From an uncultured Clostridia bacterium (GTDB lineage Bacteria > Bacillota > Clostridia > Oscillospirales > Ruminococcaceae): 9,079 nucleotides of DNA. The notes beneath the pieces were generated by a model. That model had not been told where the DNA came from. It worked only from the letters and a program-made list of their open reading frames with translations, and searched no databases. The stretch is taken from assembly GCA_947302065.1 (NCBI GenBank), contig CAMYUO010000042.1, positions 1 to 9,079 on the forward strand, read 5' to 3'. Each line of letters begins with the position of its first letter. The stretch's first letter is position 1. This document shows positions 1 to 5,716 of the stretch, one piece after another. Made by a program: the position numbers and the translations under genes.

Positions 1-456
1 CTCTTTCACGCTAAGCATTACAACGTCAACGTGCTTTGCAAGGATCTTGTTTGTCACGCCTGCGTAAGCGTTCTGCTCGTGCACAGCAGTCTTAATGCCC
101 AGCTTAGCCGCAGCCCTTACCACAGGACCCGAGACGTATCCGCCCGTTCCGACTACAAGGTCGGGCTTGAAGTCCCTGATTATCTTCTTGCAGGTCTTGC
201 CCGATTTCATCAGGTATCCGACCGCCTTGACGTTTCGCTTGATGTTTTTGGGGCTTATGTGCCTCTGAAAGCCCTCTATCTTCACAGGCTCAAACCTGTA
301 ACCAGCTTTTTTGACCAGCTCTGCCTCTATCTTATCGGGATTTCCCGCAAAGCAGAACTCCGTATCAGGATATTTATCCTTAATGATCTCTGCAATGGCG
401 AGGGCAGGATTGACGTGTCCTGCTGTTCCGCCGCCGGCAAGCAGCACTCTGTACAT
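1..456 (-). CDS. murG: MurG, N-terminal 152 residues (runs off the left edge)
   Basis: UDP-GlcNAc:undecaprenyl-diphospho-MurNAc-pentapeptide GlcNAc transferase, which makes lipid II from lipid I on the inner face of the membrane. The visible part is the N-terminal GT-B acceptor domain. It has the glycine-rich loop GGGTAGHVNPALA (residues 8-20, with the conserved His14), the second loop GTGGYVSGP (103-111), and HEQNAYAGVTNKIL (126-139), all MurG hallmarks. The ATG at 456 is preceded by GGAG-type Shine-Dalgarno bases (465-470) eight bases upstream. The start lies 24 bases beyond the ftsW stop, so the two are almost certainly co-transcribed. The frame is open to the first base of the window; the UDP-GlcNAc-binding C-terminal domain (family length about 360) is not visible. 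No altered key residue is seen in this half. Confidence 0.96.
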   Translation of the reverse strand, partial: MYRVLLAGGGTAGHVNPALAIAEIIKDKYPDTEFCFAGNPDKIEAELVKKAGYRFEPVKIEGFQRHISPKNIKRNVKAVGYLMKSGKTCKKIIRDFKPDLVVGTGGYVSGPVVRAAAKLGIKTAVHEQNAYAGVTNKILAKHVDVVMLSVKE

Positions 457-480
457 AACAAACAGCTCCTGATGTTAAAC

Positions 481-1704
481 TCATTTTTTCATATTAGCCT
501 GACGTGAAATGTTCAGCAGTATGCCCATTTCCGCAAGCTGTATGAGCAGCGCCGTTCCGCCGTAGCTGAAAAACGGCAGCGATATTCCCGTATTCGGGAA
601 AGCGTTGCAGGCAACCATGATGTTGAAAAACGCCTGTACGCCTATATGCATCGAGATGCCCGCAGCAACGAGCATACCGAATCTGTCCTTCGCATGTGTT
701 GCGATATAGAATCCTCTGCCGACGAGCAGCACGAACAGCAGCACGACTACCATTGCGCCGACAAAGCCAAGCTCCTCGCAGACGATAGAGAACACGAAGT
801 CGTTCTGCGACATCGGCAGGTAGAGGAATTTCTGTCTTGACTCACCGAAACCAAGTCCTGTCCAGCCGCCCGAGCCTATCGCCAGCAGCGACTGATAAGT
901 CTGCCATGTCGAGCCCTGCGGGTCAGCCTCGGGGTTCTTCCAGCTCTGGATTCTGTCAGAGATGTATGAAAAGCCCGAACCGCCCGATATCATCTTGACC
1001 GCAAGAAAGATAAGTCCGCACAGTATGATGAACGCAACGAATCTCCAGAAAGTCTTTGCAGGCATTCCGCTTGCGAACATCATGCCAAGACCGATAAGGC
1101 CGACCAGCATTACTGCCGACATATGTCTTTGAAGAACAAGCACGCCTGCGCAGATGCCCATAATGATTATGAATGGGAAAACGCAGTACTTCCAGTTATT
1201 GAAATGCCGGAAATTTACCGCCATGATGTAGGCAAAGACCAATATGAATACGACCTTCAGCAGCTCAGACGGCTGGAACTGGATGAATCCGAAATCTATC
1301 CAGCGTCGTGCATTCGCTGTTTCCGTTCCGATGAACAGCGTGGCGACGCATATCAGAAAGACCAGTCCGAAGCTGATATAAGCCACATATCTGTTCTGAA
1401 AGAAATGATAGTCCACCACCGACAGCAGCAGCATCACAAAAACGCCGACCGCCGCAGCAGCGCCCTGTCTTTTGAGGTAATATGTGCCGTCGCCCATTTC
1501 AGAAAGGCTCCAGCCGTAAGATGCCGAGAACATCATTACCAGCCCGAACACTAAAAGCGCCATGACCAGCACGAAGAACGGCTTATCTATCTCTGTCACT
1601 ATCAGCCGCAGGTTAAGATGCTTTCTTGCCTGAGCGACAGGAGTGCGGGCAGGCGGTCGGTCGTAATAATTGACCCTGCTCTGCTCTGTTTCTTTGCTTG
1701 CCAA
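481..1704 (-). CDS. ftsW: FtsW/SpoVE, SEDS peptidoglycan glycosyltransferase
   Basis: Polytopic SEDS-family protein of about 407 residues that polymerises lipid II into glycan strands and partners with the class B PBP of the same cluster. A cytosolic N-terminus of about 40 residues is followed by many hydrophobic segments. In numbering from the TTG start, family motifs are ANARRWI (about 130-136), QPSEL (about 144-148), a GLGFGESRQKFLYLP block (about 283-297) with the conserved Asp of NDF near 302, and GISLPFFSYGGTALL (about 373-387). The frame can be opened at a GTG at 1728, but that start has no Shine-Dalgarno and would translate the ribosome site as Gly-Gly-Arg. The TTG at 1704 sits seven bases after GGGAGG and is preferred. 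One oddity is LPMSQNDF where LPEAHTDF or LPExQTDF is usual. FtsW and SpoVE cannot be told apart from sequence alone; the dcw position fits either. A consensus promoter inside the upstream gene could drive it. Confidence 0.95.
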   Translation of the reverse strand: MASKETEQSRVNYYDRPPARTPVAQARKHLNLRLIVTEIDKPFFVLVMALLVFGLVMMFSASYGWSLSEMGDGTYYLKRQGAAAAVGVFVMLLLSVVDYHFFQNRYVAYISFGLVFLICVATLFIGTETANARRWIDFGFIQFQPSELLKVVFILVFAYIMAVNFRHFNNWKYCVFPFIIIMGICAGVLVLQRHMSAVMLVGLIGLGMMFASGMPAKTFWRFVAFIILCGLIFLAVKMISGGSGFSYISDRIQSWKNPEADPQGSTWQTYQSLLAIGSGGWTGLGFGESRQKFLYLPMSQNDFVFSIVCEELGFVGAMVVVLLFVLLVGRGFYIATHAKDRFGMLVAAGISMHIGVQAFFNIMVACNAFPNTGISLPFFSYGGTALLIQLAEMGILLNISRQANMKK

Positions 1705-1711
1705 GTCTCTT

Positions 1712-1717
1712 CCTCCC
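1712..1717 (-). promoter_or_regulatory. Shine-Dalgarno that fixes the ftsW start
   Basis: The minus strand reads GGGAGG here, seven bases before a TTG codon at 1704. It lies inside the longer open frame that begins at a GTG at 1728, so it argues that the longer frame is not the translated one. Confidence 0.8.
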
Positions 1718-1750
1718 AAATACTCCACACTTTTGCATTTATATCAAATA

Positions 1751-2797
1751 CTATTCCAATAATATTCCGTTTGCATAGATTATATACATAAACACGCCTA
1801 TTGCGCCGAGAAGCGTGACTATCGCACTAATGCCGATTATCTTATAATCTCCCCAGCCTCGCTTGCTCAGATGCCCATGCAGCGTCAGGCCCTTGAACAA
1901 AAGCTGTTTTTTGTGCTTGAAGACCACAAATCCCAGCAGCGTGCATACGCCGTCGGCAATGAACACTATGCCGCCTGTGAGATATATCAGCGGCAGGTCG
2001 GTCGTCACGGTTATCAGTGCCGCCATCACGCCGAGGAACTTGCTGCCCGACCGCCCGAGGTACATTTTTGACGGGGAAAGACCCCAGAAAAGATACGCCG
2101 CACAGCAGCCGACCGTCACCACGGAAAGCAGCTGCGGAAGCACTGCCCACGGATAAAGCGAGCACGCACCTGCGCACGCCAGTGAAAACATCATCACCGT
2201 TGTGCCGCACAGCCCGTCGCATCCATAATCTGTCACTCCGCCCGGGCAATCGTGAAGTTCTGTTAAGTTTATTATACCAATCATAAGCGCCGCTGTCAAT
2301 GGATAAAAAGTAAAACCTAACTCAATATTTCCCAGATGGAACGGCAGGAGCAGTTTTGTGCCCGCAGCGCCCGTTTTTACGGCTATAAATGAAAAACCAA
2401 GACACACAACGAACTCGATGAGTATGACCCATCGAGTTTTAAGTCCCGTGCCTCGTTTTGTCTGGTCGTGATAGTCCTGTGCGATGCCCAGCGCCGTTAT
2501 CACCAGCACCACCGCACCGCAGCCGAGAACGGCTGTGATATTCAGCGTTCCCGCATTTTCAAGTTCGCCCTTGACTCCTCTGCCGATAAGACCTGCTGTC
2601 AGACCGAGCACCGCCGACATCAGCATAACGACACCGGCGAATTTCGGCTCAGAGCCGTCTTTTTTGAATCTGTCGCCGATATAAAGGTCGAACTTGCCTG
2701 TTTTTACCCGTCTGAAAAACGGGATAAGCAATCTGAAAAATATCATGCCTGCGGCAATTTCCGTCACAAGCACTACGCTTTGGATCTGCCAGTCCAT
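1751..2797 (-). CDS. mraY: MraY-family membrane protein with altered catalytic motifs
   Basis: This 348-residue polytopic protein sits in the mraY position and has the family's length and layout. MraY transfers phospho-MurNAc-pentapeptide to undecaprenyl phosphate (lipid I). The fold is recognisable from IPFFRRVKTGK (25-35), LGIAQDYHD (103-111), NLT (177-179), GCDGLCG (192-198), LSPSKMYLGRSGSKFLG (240-256) and LHGHLSKRGWGDYK (306-319). Each corresponds to a signature motif but with changes. The first Asp of DDY is Gln107. The Asp of GDxGS is Arg249. HHHFE is HGHLS (307-311). GTPTMGG is GSEPKFAG (48-55). The NLTDGxDGL loop is stretched to NLT, then 14 residues, then DGL. ATG at 2797 has AAGGAG (2807-2812) nine bases upstream. 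The frame is intact, so this is not a simple pseudogene. It could be the working MraY with unusual chemistry, a paralogue, or a pseudoenzyme. Family assignment is firm; activity is doubtful. Confidence 0.85.
   Translation of the reverse strand: MDWQIQSVVLVTEIAAGMIFFRLLIPFFRRVKTGKFDLYIGDRFKKDGSEPKFAGVVMLMSAVLGLTAGLIGRGVKGELENAGTLNITAVLGCGAVVLVITALGIAQDYHDQTKRGTGLKTRWVILIEFVVCLGFSFIAVKTGAAGTKLLLPFHLGNIELGFTFYPLTAALMIGIINLTELHDCPGGVTDYGCDGLCGTTVMMFSLACAGACSLYPWAVLPQLLSVVTVGCCAAYLFWGLSPSKMYLGRSGSKFLGVMAALITVTTDLPLIYLTGGIVFIADGVCTLLGFVVFKHKKQLLFKGLTLHGHLSKRGWGDYKIIGISAIVTLLGAIGVFMYIIYANGILLE
2272..2300 (-). promoter_or_regulatory. Perfect consensus sigma-70/sigma-A promoter inside the mraY-like gene
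   Basis: On the minus strand, TTGACA (2300-2295) is followed by exactly 17 bases and TATAAT (2277-2272). TGG directly before the -10 box supplies the extended TG motif. Predicted transcription start is an A near 2265. It points the same way as the operon, about 560 bases before the ftsW start, so its likely targets are ftsW and murG. All 12 box positions match the consensus and the spacer is optimal. The surrounding codons are AT-rich compared with the rest of the gene. Function is inferred from sequence only. Confidence 0.72.
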
Positions 2798-2819
2798 TAA
2801 GCTGCTCTCCTTTTATCAG

Positions 2820-4175
2820 TTAAAGAGCGTTGAAAACTTCCTCGAGAGCCATTCCTCTGCTGCCTTTGAGCAGCACGGAATCTCCGCTTTCGAGCTTGCC
2901 TTTGAGGTAGACTGCAAGCTCATCTCTGTCCGAGAAATGCATACAGCGGTTCTTGTCAAAGCCGTTTTCAACAGCGCCGATTATGTAATTTCTCGCAAGC
3001 TCGCCGTAGCAATAAAGCCTGTCGGCGTTTGAATCGGCAACATACTTGCCGACTGTCTTATGGAACTCTGCGCTCTGTTCGCCCAGCTCCAGCATATCTG
3101 CGAGTATGCAGTATCTCATGCCGTCTGTCTCGACCTGGTCGAGCACGGAGATGCTTGAACGCATAGAATCGGGCGCAGCGTTGTAGCAGTCAACGACAAA
3201 GTTAATGCCGTTCTTGCGTGTTATGTTCTGGCGCAGACCCTCTGGTCTGAAGCTCTCGATACCCACAAGTATCGAATCTATCGGCACATCGAGCGCAATG
3301 CCCACGCAGAACGCTGCCAATGCGTTCTTTACGTTGTGTACGCCGATGCAGCTGAGCCTTGCGGGATAGATGCTGCCGCCGTAGCAGATATCAAAGCTGA
3401 CACCGTTGTTCTTGTTGATTATATTCTTTGCATAGACGTCGCAGTTCTTGCTCTTGACGCTGTAATAATACACCTTGCGCAGACCGTGCACCTCGGCATT
3501 TGCGAGGAACTTGTCGTCCATGCTCAGCACCAGCGGTGCGCCCTGCTTTGCGCCGTCGAGTATCTCCAGCTTTGCCGCAAGGATATTTTCCTGCGAGCCA
3601 AGCTTTTCGATATGCGAAACGCCGATGTTGGTGATAACGCAAACCGTCGGCTTGCAGCACATCGACATACGGGATATCTCGCCTCTTGCGCTCATTCCCA
3701 TCTCGATAACAGCTGCCTGTGTTTCACTGTCAAGCCCGAAAAGCGTTTTGGGCATACCTATCTCGTTGTTGAGATTGCCCTGTGTTTTGAGCGTTTTATA
3801 TTTCTGTGCGACCACAAGAGCTATCATATCCTTTGTCGTGGTCTTTCCCACGCTGCCCGTAACTCCGACAAGCGGAATATCGAACTTGTCCCTGTAATAG
3901 CCTGCAAGATCGAGCAGAGCCTGCGCCGTCGAATCGACGATTATGCACCTTGCTCCCTCGACAGCCCTTTGCGTGATAACTGCCTCTGCGCCAAGCTCCA
4001 TAGCCTTTGCGGCGTAGTCATGCCCGTCAAAGCGTTCGCCCTTGAGCGCAAGAAATACCGAGCCTTTGGTTATGGTACGGGTATCGGTCGAGATGCTGTC
4101 GATCATCACGTCCGCAGGATAGCCGAAGCTTCCCTTCACCGCCGCCACTATTTCAGACAGTTTCATCTGCTGCAT
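2820..4175 (-). CDS. murF: MurF, UDP-MurNAc-tripeptide:D-Ala-D-Ala ligase
   Basis: Cytosolic ATP-dependent Mur ligase of 451 residues, the usual MurF length, that completes the UDP-MurNAc-pentapeptide. Visible in order are an N-terminal substrate domain with STDTR (29-33), the ATP loop GVTGSVGKTTTK (104-115), NLNNEIG (134-140), EMGMSARGEI (158-167), a SHIEKLGSQENI block (187-198) with His188, YNAAPDSM (331-338; the family usually has YNANPDSM), and KGSRGMALE near the C-terminus (437-445). The frame can be extended to a TTG at 4223, which nearly abuts murE. However, ATG at 4175 is preceded by AAGGAG nine bases upstream, matches family N-termini and is preferred. This leaves a 51-base gap after murE and a 22-base gap before the mraY-like gene. 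Confidence 0.96.
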   Translation of the reverse strand: MQQMKLSEIVAAVKGSFGYPADVMIDSISTDTRTITKGSVFLALKGERFDGHDYAAKAMELGAEAVITQRAVEGARCIIVDSTAQALLDLAGYYRDKFDIPLVGVTGSVGKTTTKDMIALVVAQKYKTLKTQGNLNNEIGMPKTLFGLDSETQAAVIEMGMSARGEISRMSMCCKPTVCVITNIGVSHIEKLGSQENILAAKLEILDGAKQGAPLVLSMDDKFLANAEVHGLRKVYYYSVKSKNCDVYAKNIINKNNGVSFDICYGGSIYPARLSCIGVHNVKNALAAFCVGIALDVPIDSILVGIESFRPEGLRQNITRKNGINFVVDCYNAAPDSMRSSISVLDQVETDGMRYCILADMLELGEQSAEFHKTVGKYVADSNADRLYCYGELARNYIIGAVENGFDKNRCMHFSDRDELAVYLKGKLESGDSVLLKGSRGMALEEVFNAL

Positions 4176-4184
4176 ACAGATCCA

Positions 4185-4190
4185 CTCCTT
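4185..4190 (-). promoter_or_regulatory. Shine-Dalgarno that fixes the murF start
   Basis: The minus strand reads AAGGAG, nine bases before the ATG at 4175. It sits inside the frame extension to the TTG at 4223, so the extra 16 residues of that longer frame are probably not made. Confidence 0.8.
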
Positions 4191-4226
4191 GATCGAAAAT
4201 TTGTCCTTTGCCTGCACGGGCAATGA

Positions 4227-5675
4227 TCATCTGCCCTGCTTTGAAAGCTCCTCAAGAGCCTCAGCGACTACCTCACGCTCGTCAAAGTGTATCTTGACAC
4301 CGCCGGCGAGTATCTGATAGTCCTCGTGTCCCTTGCCTGCGAGCACGATAATATCGTCTTTTTCGGCGTTATTTATCGCCCAGTGGATAGCCTCACGCCT
4401 GTCGCATATCTTGATATACGGCGTGGTTTTGCCCTCCAGCCCGACAAGGATATCCTTGATTATCTCCTCGGGATCTTCGTTTCTCGGGTTATCCGAGGTC
4501 ACGATAAGAAAATCCGAATTGTCCGCCGCAGCCGCAGCCATTAGCGGGCGCTTTGTAGCATCTCTGTTTCCGCCGCAGCCGAAAAGGCATTTTACCTTGC
4601 CGACCGAGCATTCCTTTATCGCCTTGAGCACGTTAACGAGTGCATCGGGCGTATGTGCATAGTCGCAGATGACCGTGAAATCACGCTTTGTCGGCACTAT
4701 CTCGGCTCTGCCTCTTACGCCGCCGACACCTGCGATAGCCTTTATCGTCTTGTCAACATCAAATCCGAGCGTTTCCATGCAGGCAATAACAGCCAGCGAG
4801 TTTGAAACATTGAACAGACCCGGCATCGGGAACACAACGTTACGCTTTTTCTGTCCGTCCGAGAACACGTACTTCACTCCGCTTGCGCAAAGCAGCACAT
4901 CGTCTGCCATAAAATCGGCTTCAGAGCCGACAGAATACGTCTTTACGGGGCAATCGACCTCTTCGATATACCTTCTTCCGTATTCGTCATCGCAGTTGAT
5001 GACAGCGGTGTCAGATATCTTGAAAAGCTCTTTCTTTGCGAGATAATAATTCTCCATCGTGCCGTGGACATCGAGGTGATCCTGCGTAAGATTGGTGAAA
5101 ATACCGACCTTGTATCTGCACGCAGCGACACGCTTTTGCTCCAGACCCTGCGACGAGACCTCCATAACAGCGTACTCGCAGCCTGCCTCGACCATTTTGC
5201 TGAAAAGCTCGTAGAGATCGTAAGGCTCGGGAGTCGTCCTCGTTGTCGGATAGATGCTGTCGCCGATCTCGTTCTGGCAGGTGCCGATAAGCCCGACCTT
5301 GCAGCCCATAGATGACAGCAGTTTCTTAATCATCGTGGTGATGGTGGTCTTGCCGTTTGTGCCCGTAACGCCGATAAGTTTTATCTTGTTCTGCGGGTTG
5401 CCGAACCACGCAGCGCAGATGATCGGGTAGAGCGTTCTTGTATCCTCGACAACTATCTGGTTGTCAAGTCCGAGATCCCTCTCGCACACGATGACCGTAC
5501 AGCCCTTTGCGATCATATCCTTTGCGGCATCGTGGCCGTCAAAAGTCTTTCCCTTTATGCACACGAACATCGTGCCCTGCTTTATCTCGCTTCTTGTATC
5601 GCTCGTGACTCCGCTTATCTCGCAATCGGGCAGCTTCACCTCGGCGATACCTTTCATCAATTCATACAGTTTCAT
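4227..5675 (-). CDS. murE: MurE, UDP-MurNAc-L-Ala-D-Glu:meso-diaminopimelate ligase
   Basis: Cytosolic ATP-dependent Mur ligase of 482 residues that adds the third peptide residue. Domains in order: N-terminal UDP-binding domain with SGVTSDTR (21-28); central ATPase with GVTGTNGKTT (102-111), TTRTTP (144-149), MEVSSQ (171-176) and the AKKELF lysine (Lys214) expected to be carbamylated; C-terminal domain with RGR (321-323), DYAHTPDAL (338-346), DNPRNEDP (395-402) and GKGHEDYQ (447-454). DNPR is the form seen in meso-diaminopimelate-adding MurE, whereas lysine-adding enzymes such as that of Staphylococcus have DNPA, so the peptidoglycan is predicted to be of the meso-DAP type. ATG at 5675 has AGGGG about ten bases upstream. 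It lies 41 bases after the pbp stop, consistent with one transcript. Confidence 0.97.
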   Translation of the reverse strand: MKLYELMKGIAEVKLPDCEISGVTSDTRSEIKQGTMFVCIKGKTFDGHDAAKDMIAKGCTVIVCERDLGLDNQIVVEDTRTLYPIICAAWFGNPQNKIKLIGVTGTNGKTTITTMIKKLLSSMGCKVGLIGTCQNEIGDSIYPTTRTTPEPYDLYELFSKMVEAGCEYAVMEVSSQGLEQKRVAACRYKVGIFTNLTQDHLDVHGTMENYYLAKKELFKISDTAVINCDDEYGRRYIEEVDCPVKTYSVGSEADFMADDVLLCASGVKYVFSDGQKKRNVVFPMPGLFNVSNSLAVIACMETLGFDVDKTIKAIAGVGGVRGRAEIVPTKRDFTVICDYAHTPDALVNVLKAIKECSVGKVKCLFGCGGNRDATKRPLMAAAAADNSDFLIVTSDNPRNEDPEEIIKDILVGLEGKTTPYIKICDRREAIHWAINNAEKDDIIVLAGKGHEDYQILAGGVKIHFDEREVVAEALEELSKQGR

Positions 5676-5716
5676 TTTAGTCTTTCCCCTTGGGTCTGAT
5701 TTTTTATCTTTGTGCT

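Noticed and set aside
1842..2249. A 135-codon frame overlapping the mraY-like gene on the same strand, starting at TTG about 16 bases after the predicted internal promoter start
   Set aside because: Its position after the promoter is tempting, but there is no Shine-Dalgarno, and the Arg/Ala-rich translation looks like a frame-shifted reading of a GC-rich gene.
1751..2797. A frameshift or pseudogene as the cause of the lost MraY motifs
   Set aside because: The frame is uninterrupted for 348 codons, with family-like sequence before, between and after each changed motif. The Gln107, Arg249 and HGH codons were read directly and are in phase.
4176..4223. A longer MurF beginning at the TTG at 4223
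   Set aside because: No good ribosome site precedes it. The strong AAGGAG within this stretch and the family's usual N-terminus point to the ATG at 4175.
3336..4226. A 296-codon plus-strand open frame antisense to murF
   Set aside because: It lies wholly opposite a clear murF, its translation is Cys/His/Leu-rich with no recognisable motif, and it has the look of a codon-bias shadow.
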